A DNA stretch of 6,854 bases from GWF2-38-10 sp964527595 (lineage in GTDB: Bacteria; Babelota; Babeliae; Babelales; RVW-14), in assembly GCA_964527595.1 (NCBI GenBank), contig CAZGPI010000027.1:1-6854 (forward strand). Direction: 5' to 3'. The notes under the pieces are model-generated. The model searched no databases and was not told the origin of the DNA. It saw only the letters and a program-made list of their open reading frames with translations. Position 1 is the first letter of the stretch, and each line of letters starts with the position of its first letter. The position numbers and the translations under genes were made by a program. Of the stretch, positions 1 to 6,079 are shown in pieces.

Positions 1-6
1 TTTTAC

Positions 7-34
7 TTGAAAAAAATGAAAAAAAATATACAAT
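7..34 (+). promoter_or_regulatory. candidate sigma70-type promoter for the ribosomal operon
   Basis: A TTGAAA hexamer at 7-12 (five of six matches to TTGACA) and a TACAAT hexamer at 29-34 (five of six matches to TATAAT) are separated by 16 nt of almost pure A/T. The start point would fall near base 41, giving a leader of about 215 nt before rpsL. It is the only well-matched promoter pair I could find ahead of the genes. Because the region is A-rich, a chance match is possible, and no start site is known. Confidence 0.5.
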
Positions 35-40
35 TAGGCT

Positions 41-255
41 GTCACGAGTCACTGAGCGTGGCCTTCGGTTTTAAAGGAATTAAGCATTAAATGGTCTTAA
101 TTTAAATGACACCAAGTCTAAGTGATTAGTAGGACGCGGTTAGCGATGATTGAATGGTGCATTTTCCCTGTATCGGTCGATCAGAAGATAAAAGCAAAAA
201 AAGAAGTAGATAAGTTATCGGTTTAATGGTTATCAATTTTGTAGGAATTTCAAAT
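41..255 (+). promoter_or_regulatory. non-coding 5' leader of the str-S10 cluster, with three candidate stem-loops
   Basis: This stretch ahead of rpsL has no convincing reading frame. It contains three possible stem-loops. The first pairs 41-46 with 57-62 (6 bp, one G-U, 10-nt loop). The second pairs 78-84 with 96-102 (7 perfect A/T-rich pairs, 11-nt loop). The third runs 147-183: 147-153 pairs with 177-183, then one A-G mismatch, then 155-161 pairs with 169-175, around the loop TTTTCCC (four G-U pairs in total). Two AGATAA copies (186-191, 208-213) and two GTTATC copies (214-219, 229-234) near the start could form alternative weak pairings. None matches a ribosomal-protein leader that I recognise, and none is followed by a U-run that would make it a terminator. 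A regulatory role is inference. Confidence 0.35.
243..246 (+). promoter_or_regulatory. ribosome binding site that fixes the rpsL start
   Basis: AGGA lies 9 nt before the ATG at 256. It favours that start over the in-frame ATG at 226, which has no purine-rich motif ahead of it and would add ten residues not found in S12 proteins. Confidence 0.75.
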
Positions 256-636
256 ATGCCAACGATAAATCAATTGGTACGTGCTGGGCGTGCAAAGTCA
301 AAAAACAAGACCAAGTCTCCAGCGCTGGTTTCTTGTCCTCAACGTCGTGGAACATGCGTGCGTGTTTCGACTATGACGCCTAAAAAACCAAACTCAGCAT
401 TGCGAAAAGTTGCTCGTGTTAAGTTAACAACAGGTAAAGAAGTAACGGCGTACATCCCAGGCGAAGGACACAACTTGCAAGAGCACTCAGTTGTTTTGAT
501 TCGCGGTGGAAGAGTAAAAGATCTTCCCGGCGTACGTTATCACATTGTTCGTGGTACATTAGACTCTGCTGGTGTTGATGCAAGAAAGCAAAGTCGCTCT
601 TTGTATGGTGCCAAACGCGCTAAAAAAGCGAAATAA
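256..636 (+). CDS. rpsL: 30S ribosomal protein S12
   Basis: S12 sits at the decoding centre of the 30S subunit and checks codon-anticodon fit. The 126-residue protein starts MPTINQLVR, aligns residue for residue with E. coli S12 through the core, and has the family's usual length (about 124). The TPKKPNSALRK segment at 41-51 carries Lys43. The GGRVKDLPGVRYH segment at 84-96 carries Lys88, Asp89 (the residue methylthiolated by RimO in E. coli) and Pro91. All classical streptomycin-resistance positions that I can place are therefore wild-type, so a drug-sensitive S12 is expected on that basis. The tail is basic (GAKRAKKAK). The start at 256 was chosen for its SD and family length over an in-frame ATG at 226. 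It is the first gene of the cluster, 14 nt before rpsG. Confidence 0.97.
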   Translation: MPTINQLVRAGRAKSKNKTKSPALVSCPQRRGTCVRVSTMTPKKPNSALRKVARVKLTTGKEVTAYIPGEGHNLQEHSVVLIRGGRVKDLPGVRYHIVRGTLDSAGVDARKQSRSLYGAKRAKKAK

Positions 637-650
637 GAAGGATATAGACA

Positions 651-1133
651 ATGCCTAGACGTAAAGTTGCGAGTTTTACACGCGATATTGGTGTAGATGC
701 CCGATTTAATTCGTTTCTTGTTCAAAAGTTTATTAACGTTATTATGGAGCGCGGAAAAAAAGACTGTGCTCGTCGTATCGTTTATGAAGCTTTTGATATA
801 TTAAAAAGCAAAAACAGTGGCGATGATAAGAAGGCTTATGCCTTGTTTGAAAAGGCTTTTGCATTAATAAAGCCATATGTTGAAGTTAGAGCACGCCGCG
901 TTGGTGGTGGTGTTTACCAAATTCCTACCGAAGTCAGACCAGAGCGCCAAGTATCTTTAGCATTGCGTTGGCTCATTGACGCCGCCGCAAGTCGCTCAGA
1001 TAAGACAATGGGTCGCCGTTTGGCCAGTGAGCTATTAGAAGCTGCTGAAGGTCACGGAAATGCAATGAAGAAAAAAAATGATGTGCATAAGATGGCAGAA
1101 GCAAACCGAGCCTTCTCGCATTATGCCTGGTAA
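651..1133 (+). CDS. rpsG: 30S ribosomal protein S7
   Basis: S7 is a primary 16S rRNA binder that nucleates assembly of the 30S head and lines the E site. The protein has 160 residues, against about 156 in most bacteria. It starts MPRRKVASF and contains the beta-hairpin region VEVRARRVGGGVYQIPTEV (about 77-95), followed by VRPERQ and the helical LALRWLIDAAASR. The C-terminal KKNDVHKMAEANRAFSHYAW is the family signature, except that the usual HYRW end reads HYAW. A few extra residues lie around 52-60. A strong SD (GAAGGA, 637-642) sits 8 nt before the ATG and directly after the rpsL stop. The 14-nt spacer is far too short for the intercistronic S7 operator known from E. coli. Confidence 0.97.
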   Translation: MPRRKVASFTRDIGVDARFNSFLVQKFINVIMERGKKDCARRIVYEAFDILKSKNSGDDKKAYALFEKAFALIKPYVEVRARRVGGGVYQIPTEVRPERQVSLALRWLIDAAASRSDKTMGRRLASELLEAAEGHGNAMKKKNDVHKMAEANRAFSHYAW

Positions 1134-1143
1134 GGGGTAACGA

Positions 1144-3213
1144 ATGAGTAAAGAGAAGTTACATAAATGTCGAAATGCCGGTATTGTTGCGCATATCGAC
1201 GCCGGAAAAACAACAACCACTGAGCGCGTTCTTTTTTATACCGGAGAATCGCACAAAATTGGTGAAGTCCATGAGGGTGAAGCAACCATGGACTGGATGG
1301 AGCAAGAGCGTGAACGTGGTATAACGATTACGGCCGCTGCTACAACGTGTCACTGGAAGGGCTATCAAATCAATATTATTGATACTCCCGGCCACGTTGA
1401 TTTTACCATTGAAGTTGAGCGCTCATTGCGCGTTCTCGATGGGGCTGTTGTAGTTTTTTGTGGCGTTGGTGGTGTTGAGCCTCAGTCTGAAACGGTTTGG
1501 CGACAAGCTGATCGTTACAACGTTCCTCGCATTGCCTTTGTCAACAAGCTTGACCGCGTGGGTGCCGACTATTTCCTTGTTATTAAAGAAATTGAAGAAA
1601 AGCTTCATGGCAACCCTCTGGCGATGCAAATCCCAGTCGGCGAATCTGAAGACTTTAAGTCTATCATTGACGTGCTTTCACGCAAAATGGTCGTATTTGA
1701 AGAAAAATCACAGGGTTCAGTTATTACCTATGAAGAAGTTCCCGCTGAATATCAAGAGCAGCTTGACGCACTTTATATAAAGATTGTTGAGCGAGCCGGT
1801 GACTTTGATGATGTCTTGGCCGAAAAATATCTTGATGGCAAGCCAATAACGGTTGAAGAGATCAAGAAGGCTTTGCGTGCCGGTGTTCTCATTCAGGGCG
1901 TTACGCCTGTTTTTTGTGGATCAGCATTTAAGAATAAGGGCGTTCAATTAATGTTGGATGCTATTATTGATTATTTACCGTCCCCACTCGACGTTCCTCC
2001 TATCATGGGAATTAATCCTTCGACGAATGAAAAAGAAGCGCGAATAACAGATCCTGCAGGCAAGTTTTGTGCTTTGGCATTTAAAATAGCAGTCGATCCA
2101 TTTGTTGGGTCTGTAACCTTCGTTCGTCTTTATTCCGGAAAGTTGGACGCTGGTTCCTATGTTTATAACGTAACGAAAAACCGCAAAGAACGAGTAAGTC
2201 GTTTGTTGCGTATGCATGCGAATAAACGCGAAGAAATTAAGACAATTGAAGCTGGAGATGTTTGCGCCGTTGTTGGTCTTAAAGATGTTATGACGGGCGA
2301 TACGCTTGCAGATGAAAATTATCCTATTATCTTAGAGTCAATTAACTGTCCTGATCCAGTTATCAGTATGGCAATTGAGCCTAAAGGCAAGGGTGATTAT
2401 GAAAAGATGGTTAATGCATTAAGAAAGCTTATGCAAGAAGATCCATCATTCAGATTTACTTATGATAATGAAACAAATCAAACGATTATCAAAGGAATGG
2501 GTGAGCTTCACCTTGAAATTATTGTTGATCGTTTGTTGCGTGAATATAAAGTTGAGTCTACTGTTGGCAAGGCTCAGGTTGCGTATAAAGAAACCATTCA
2601 GCGACAAGTCGAAGCTGAAGGTAAATACATTCGTCAATCTGGTGGTCGCGGTCAATATGGTCACGTATGGTTGAAGGTCGAACCTCTTGAGCGTGGTAAA
2701 GGGTTCGAATTCGAAAATAAAGTCGTTGGTGGTTCTATTCCTAAGGAATTTATCGGCGGTATTGAAAAGGGTATCAAGGAAGCTCTTGGTTCTGGTATTC
2801 TGGCCGGATATCCTGTGGTTGACATCAAGGCGACTGTTTTTGATGGATCGTACCACGATGTTGACTCGTCTGAAATGGCATTTACTATTGCAGCGTCGAT
2901 GGCTTTCAAGGAAGGCTGTGCTAAAGCTTCAGCGGTTATTCTAGAACCGATTATGAAGGTTGAAGTGCTAAGTCCCGAGGAAAACATGGGCGATGTAATG
3001 GGCGACTTGAACTCTCGCCGAGGAAGAATTTTGGGCATGGAGATGAAGAAAGGTGTTCAAGTAATTGATGCCGAGGTTCCTCTTGCTGAGATGTTTGGTT
3101 ATTCGACGACGTTGCGTTCGTTGACCAGAGGTCGCGCAAATTATTCAATGCAATTTGAGACATACAGAGAAGTTCCCAAGAACATTCAAGAACAAGTAGT
3201 TAGTAAAAAATAA
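1144..3213 (+). CDS. fusA: translation elongation factor G
   Basis: EF-G is the cytoplasmic GTPase that drives tRNA-mRNA translocation and, with RRF, splits post-termination ribosomes. The 689-residue length is normal for the family. The G domain shows G1 AHIDAGKT (16-23), G2 RGITI (58-62), G3 DTPGH (80-84, with the catalytic His84), G4 NKLD (134-137) and G5 GSAFKN (259-264). Domain II begins near 286 and domain III near 400 (CPDPVISMAIEPK, then GMGELHLEI at 451-459). Domain IV carries the tip loop around SYHDVDSSEM with His571, the residue that reaches the decoding centre. Domain V ends at the C-terminus. No insertion, truncation or frameshift is visible, and this is a canonical EF-G rather than a divergent paralogue. 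The SD (AGGGG, 1133-1137) overlaps the rpsG stop region, with a 10-nt spacer that suggests translational coupling. Confidence 0.98.
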   Translation: MSKEKLHKCRNAGIVAHIDAGKTTTTERVLFYTGESHKIGEVHEGEATMDWMEQERERGITITAAATTCHWKGYQINIIDTPGHVDFTIEVERSLRVLDGAVVVFCGVGGVEPQSETVWRQADRYNVPRIAFVNKLDRVGADYFLVIKEIEEKLHGNPLAMQIPVGESEDFKSIIDVLSRKMVVFEEKSQGSVITYEEVPAEYQEQLDALYIKIVERAGDFDDVLAEKYLDGKPITVEEIKKALRAGVLIQGVTPVFCGSAFKNKGVQLMLDAIIDYLPSPLDVPPIMGINPSTNEKEARITDPAGKFCALAFKIAVDPFVGSVTFVRLYSGKLDAGSYVYNVTKNRKERVSRLLRMHANKREEIKTIEAGDVCAVVGLKDVMTGDTLADENYPIILESINCPDPVISMAIEPKGKGDYEKMVNALRKLMQEDPSFRFTYDNETNQTIIKGMGELHLEIIVDRLLREYKVESTVGKAQVAYKETIQRQVEAEGKYIRQSGGRGQYGHVWLKVEPLERGKGFEFENKVVGGSIPKEFIGGIEKGIKEALGSGILAGYPVVDIKATVFDGSYHDVDSSEMAFTIAASMAFKEGCAKASAVILEPIMKVEVLSPEENMGDVMGDLNSRRGRILGMEMKKGVQVIDAEVPLAEMFGYSTTLRSLTRGRANYSMQFETYREVPKNIQEQVVSKK

Positions 3214-3237
3214 TGTTTTATAGGTTTGTTAGCGCCT

Positions 3238-3244
3238 AGAGGAG
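3238..3244 (+). promoter_or_regulatory. strong ribosome binding site that fixes the tuf start
   Basis: AGAGGAG ends 5 nt before the ATG at 3250. It rules out the in-frame TTG at 3226, which would place this SD inside the coding region and add eight residues (LAPRG-type) absent from EF-Tu. It is among the closest SD matches in the window, in keeping with the very high output expected of EF-Tu. Confidence 0.85.
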
Positions 3245-3249
3245 TTAAA

Positions 3250-4440
3250 ATGGCAAAGGCTGTATACGAAAGAAAAAAACCGCACGTTAACGTTGGTACT
3301 ATTGGACACGTTGATCACGGTAAGACGACTTTGACTGCCGCTATTACTAAAGTTTTAGCAGCAAAGGGTTGGGCAGAGTTCAAAGCATACGATCAAATCG
3401 ACAAGTCTCCAGAAGAAAAAGCTCGCGGTATTACTATTGCAGCAACGCACGTTGAGTATGAAACTGCAAATAGACACTATGCGCACGTTGACTGTCCAGG
3501 CCACGCCGATTATATCAAAAATATGATCACTGGTGCGGCTCAAATGGATGGTGCAATTTTGGTTGTAGCCGCTTCAGATGGACCAATGCCACAAACTCGT
3601 GAACACATTCTTCTTGCTCGTCAAGTTGGTGTTCCTGCAATCGTCGTTTACTTGAATAAAGTTGACATGGTTGATGATATGAGCATGGTTGAATTGGTGG
3701 AAGAAGAAGTTCGTGAACTTCTTACGAAGAACGGATTTCCCGGCGAAACAACTCCTATTATCAGAGGGTCTGCGTTAAAAGCATTGGCCGGTGATAAGGG
3801 TGAACTTGGCGAAGAATCAATTTTCAAATTGATGGAAGCCGTTGATTCCTTTATTCCAGAACCAAAGCGTGATACAGATAAGCCATTTTTGATGCCTGTT
3901 GAAGACGTATTTTCAATCGCTGGTCGAGGCACCGTTGTTACAGGTCGTATTGAGCGTGGTGTTGTTAAGATTGGTGCTGAAGTTGAAATAATTGGTTTCC
4001 GTGATACCGTTAAGACAACTGCAACTGGCATTGAAATGTTTAACAAAGAAATGAAAGAAGGCTTTGCGGGCGATAACGTAGGTCTTTTGCTTCGTGGCAT
4101 CAAGAAAGAAGATGTTGAACGTGGCCAAATTATTGCGGCTCCTGGTTCAATTACCCCCCACAAAAAATTCAAGACACAAATCTTTATTCTTTCTAAAGAA
4201 GAAGGTGGTCGTCATAGCCCGTTCTTTACAGGTTATCGTCCACAATTTTACTTTAGAACGACTGACGTTACTGGTGTCATTACACTTCCAGCTGGTCGTG
4301 AAATGGTTATGCCAGGGGATAACGTTGAAGTTGTCGTCGAATTGATCAGCAAAATAGCTATGGATAAAGAGCTGAAGTTTGCTGTTCGTGAAGGCGGTAG
4401 AACAGTTGGTGCTGGTGTTGTTACTGAAATTATAGAGTAA
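3250..4440 (+). CDS. tuf: translation elongation factor Tu
   Basis: EF-Tu carries aminoacyl-tRNA to the ribosomal A site as a GTP complex. The 396-residue protein has the standard length. Domain 1 contains G1 GHVDHGKT (19-26), the switch-I motif RGITI (59-63), DCPGH (81-85, with catalytic His85), NKVD (136-139) and the SAL motif (174-176). Domain 2 begins around residue 210 (DKPFLMPVEDVFSI). Domain 3 includes GGRHSPFFTGYRPQFYFRTTDVTG and ends REGGRTVGAGVVTEIIE. Gln125, a kirromycin-site residue in E. coli, is conserved. The gene lies 36 nt after fusA, as in classical str operons. Whether a second tuf copy exists elsewhere cannot be seen. A strong SD supports the chosen start. rpsJ begins 22 nt downstream with no terminator between. 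Confidence 0.98.
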   Translation: MAKAVYERKKPHVNVGTIGHVDHGKTTLTAAITKVLAAKGWAEFKAYDQIDKSPEEKARGITIAATHVEYETANRHYAHVDCPGHADYIKNMITGAAQMDGAILVVAASDGPMPQTREHILLARQVGVPAIVVYLNKVDMVDDMSMVELVEEEVRELLTKNGFPGETTPIIRGSALKALAGDKGELGEESIFKLMEAVDSFIPEPKRDTDKPFLMPVEDVFSIAGRGTVVTGRIERGVVKIGAEVEIIGFRDTVKTTATGIEMFNKEMKEGFAGDNVGLLLRGIKKEDVERGQIIAAPGSITPHKKFKTQIFILSKEEGGRHSPFFTGYRPQFYFRTTDVTGVITLPAGREMVMPGDNVEVVVELISKIAMDKELKFAVREGGRTVGAGVVTEIIE

Positions 4441-4462
4441 TTAAGACGAGATTGTAGCGAAA

Positions 4463-4768
4463 ATGAAAAAACACAAGATACGGTTAACGTTGAAATCCTA
4501 CGATCATCAGCTTTTGGATAATGCAATTAAGCAAATTGTTTTGACGGTAAAGAGAACAGGGTCCCAGGTTCTGGGCCCCATTCCTCTTCCAAATAAAAAG
4601 CGAATTTATACTGTCCTAAGATCTCCTCACGTTGATAAGAAGGCTCGGGAACAGTTTGATTTGACCACGCATAAGCGTATTTTGGATATTCTTGCCCCGT
4701 CAGAACAGACAATGGATGCATTAATGAGACTGAATATATCGGCTGGTGTTGACGTTGAGATTAAATGA
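4463..4768 (+). CDS. rpsJ: 30S ribosomal protein S10
   Basis: S10 is a 30S head protein. With NusB it also forms part of the NusA/B/E/G transcription antitermination complex. The protein is 101 residues (family about 102-105). It shows KIRLTLKSYDH at the start, the conserved LGPIPLP (37-43), the extended loop RSPHVDKKAREQF (53-65, including Val57, a tigecycline-resistance position in other bacteria) and the C-terminal TMDALMRLNISAGVDVEIK. Usual PTKK reads PNKK here. The gene lacks a clear SD: only GACGAG (4445-4450) lies upstream, 12 nt from the ATG, so translation may depend on coupling to tuf. The TGA stop falls inside a 16-bp tandem duplication, which may have trimmed a residue from the usual C-terminus (often VEIKL). 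Confidence 0.96.
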   Translation: MKKHKIRLTLKSYDHQLLDNAIKQIVLTVKRTGSQVLGPIPLPNKKRIYTVLRSPHVDKKAREQFDLTTHKRILDILAPSEQTMDALMRLNISAGVDVEIK

Positions 4769-4782
4769 TGTTGAGATTAAAT
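4751..4782 (+). repeat. 16-bp tandem duplication spanning the rpsJ stop codon
   Basis: Two adjacent 16-bp units differ at one base: GACGTTGAGATTAAAT (4751-4766) and GATGTTGAGATTAAAT (4767-4782). The first encodes the last S10 residues and supplies the T of the TGA stop (4766-4768). The second repeats that coding sequence outside the gene and is followed by AA, which would have made a TAA stop in register. The likely origin is replication slippage that duplicated the gene's 3' end. Confidence 0.85.
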
Positions 4783-4808
4783 AAAGTTACAGGATAAATG
4801 AGGCTGCT

Positions 4809-5438
4809 ATGTTAAGTGGTGTCCTAGGTAAAAAACTGGGAATGTCGCAGTTGTTCGACGCAAAAGGCAACGTTGTTCCAGTTACCGTTGTTGATGTGGG
4901 CACATGGTATGTGACACAAGTGAAGACAGAAGAAAAAGATGGCTATTGTGCTTTGCAAGTTAGTTTGCCACGCAAACGCTATCAAGGAGCATCTTTTTCT
5001 CCTGAATGGCTTAAAAAGAAAAGTGATTACTTTTTACATATTAAAGAAGTAAAGCCAGTTGACCAAGCACATGCATTTGTTGTTGGGCAAAAAATTACCA
5101 TTGATGATATTGAATTGCAAGAAGGTGAAATTGTTGCCGTAACGGGTCAATCTACCGGCCTTGGTTTTCAGGGCGTAGTAAAGCGTTATGGTTTTGCTGG
5201 TGGTCCAAAAACCCACGGTTCAACATTCCATCGCAAACCCGGTTCAAGCGGTTGCTTGCGTACGCAGGGTGAAATTATCAAGGGTAAGAGATTTCCTGGC
5301 CACACGGGTGCAGAACAAGTAACCATAGATGGTTTACGTGTTGTTAAAATCGACAAAAATGTTGGTTGCTTGTTTATCAAGGGTGCGCTTCCTGGTAAAA
5401 AGGACTCTTTAGTAATTGTTAGGAAGCAGGGGATATAA
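4809..5438 (+). CDS. rplC: 50S ribosomal protein L3
   Basis: L3 is an early 50S assembly protein bound near the 3' end of 23S rRNA, with a long loop reaching towards the peptidyl-transferase centre. The 209-residue length is normal. The N-terminus SGVLGKKLGMSQLFD is typical. The finger loop runs from about 122 to 168: GFQGVVKRYGFAGGPKTHGS, then HRKPGSSGC and KGKRFPGHTG. Cys149 takes the place of Gln150, which PrmB methylates in E. coli L3; many non-proteobacterial L3 proteins also lack that Gln. The start is supported by GAGG (4800-4803), 5 nt upstream. A five-codon frame (ATG 4798 to TAA 4815) overlaps the start in another phase. The next gene, rplD, follows after 2 nt. Confidence 0.96.
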   Translation: MLSGVLGKKLGMSQLFDAKGNVVPVTVVDVGTWYVTQVKTEEKDGYCALQVSLPRKRYQGASFSPEWLKKKSDYFLHIKEVKPVDQAHAFVVGQKITIDDIELQEGEIVAVTGQSTGLGFQGVVKRYGFAGGPKTHGSTFHRKPGSSGCLRTQGEIIKGKRFPGHTGAEQVTIDGLRVVKIDKNVGCLFIKGALPGKKDSLVIVRKQGI

Positions 5439-5440
5439 GT

Positions 5441-6079
5441 ATGGCAATTGTACAGATTTATAATGCACAAGGTAACGCGCAAGGCGAGATGTCTCTTGAT
5501 CTTGATCTTACTAAAAAAGATATGAGTCCAATAACGTTTGCGCGCGCAATAAGAGCGTTGCTTCAAAATTGGAGACAAGGAACCGCTTCCTGTAAAACTC
5601 GAGGTGAGGTTTCTTTTGCAAACCGTAAGCCTTGGAGACAAAAAGGAACAGGTAGAGCTCGTGTAAGCTCTTTGCGTTCGCCACTTTGGAGAAAAGGTGG
5701 TGTTATTTTTGGTCCGCAGCCACGCGTTCGTAAGTTGTCGATTAATGATAAACAGCGTACGTTGGTTTTCAATAATGTATTATTTTCGTTATTGGAAAAG
5801 AACGCTATTCATTGTTCAGATTTTGGTGTTGATGTGCAAACGCCTAAAACGAAAGCTGCATATCAAATGATCAAGGGCATGGGTCTTGATAATCGTAAGG
5901 TTATTATGTTTCTTCCCTTTGGTGATATGGTAAATTTTGCGGCGTTTAGAAATTTGCCGAACGTTAACATTTTATCATTTGACCAGCCAAATGCGTACGA
6001 TTTGAGTAATGGTGATTGTTGGGTCTTTTTGAAAAAAGATCTTGAACTTTTTAAAGAGATGATTTTGCAATGGAACTGA
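5441..6079 (+). CDS. rplD: 50S ribosomal protein L4
   Basis: L4 is a 50S assembly protein whose extended loop lines the nascent-peptide tunnel. In E. coli it also represses the S10 operon. The protein is 212 residues (family about 200-210). The tunnel loop at about 53-92 has TRGEVSF, KPWRQKGTGRAR (63-74) and SLRSPLWRKGGVIFGP. Lys68 corresponds to E. coli Lys63, an erythromycin-resistance site, and is intact. The C-terminal globular part ends in an LELFKEMIL helix. Usual GSGRKPW reads FANRKPW, a small departure in the loop. The SD AGGGGA (5428-5433) lies inside the end of rplC, 7 nt before the ATG. The 3' end overlaps rplW by 10 nt, so the three genes are probably translationally coupled. Confidence 0.96.
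   Translation: MAIVQIYNAQGNAQGEMSLDLDLTKKDMSPITFARAIRALLQNWRQGTASCKTRGEVSFANRKPWRQKGTGRARVSSLRSPLWRKGGVIFGPQPRVRKLSINDKQRTLVFNNVLFSLLEKNAIHCSDFGVDVQTPKTKAAYQMIKGMGLDNRKVIMFLPFGDMVNFAAFRNLPNVNILSFDQPNAYDLSNGDCWVFLKKDLELFKEMILQWN

Noticed and set aside
36..64. AGGC/GCCT plus CACG/CGTG stem as a terminator of an upstream gene
   Set aside because: The stem needs a 3-nt bulge and only four T residues follow after TCGG, so it fits poorly as an intrinsic terminator.
1..90. Reading frames open from the window edge (frame 1 to TAA at 88-90, frame 3 to TAA at 72-74), possibly the end of an upstream gene, or a 24-residue peptide from ATG 16
   Set aside because: Neither translation resembles a known C-terminus such as RpoC, no SD precedes ATG 16, and the region overlaps the promoter candidate. 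An upstream gene end cannot be fully excluded without flanking sequence.
226..255. Longer S12 starting at ATG 226
   Set aside because: The extra ten residues are not part of S12, no SD precedes 226, and AGGA at 243-246 clearly serves ATG 256.
3221..3238. Small inverted repeat TAGG/CCTA in the fusA-tuf spacer
   Set aside because: Only 4 bp with a 10-nt loop and no T-run; too weak to call a terminator or operator.
3226..3249. TTG start adding eight residues to EF-Tu
   Set aside because: The AGAGGAG site would lie inside the coding region, and EF-Tu proteins begin at MAK-like residues exactly at 3250.
3155..3249. Possible internal promoter for tuf (TTGAGA at 3155, AATAAT at 3209)
   Set aside because: The two hexamers are far beyond normal spacing, and neither has a reasonable partner at 16-18 nt.
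3648..4172. Long antisense open frame opposite tuf (174 codons); similar antisense frames lie opposite fusA (for example 2446-2856)
   Set aside because: The translations are low-complexity Ser/Thr/Asn-rich, have no recognisable domain, and mirror the codon bias of highly expressed genes on the other strand.
4563..4575. Perfect GC-rich hairpin CCCAG-GTT-CTGGG inside rpsJ, a possible terminator
   Set aside because: No T-run follows, it lies within the coding region, and the sequence encodes the conserved QVLGPIP segment, so coding constraint explains it.
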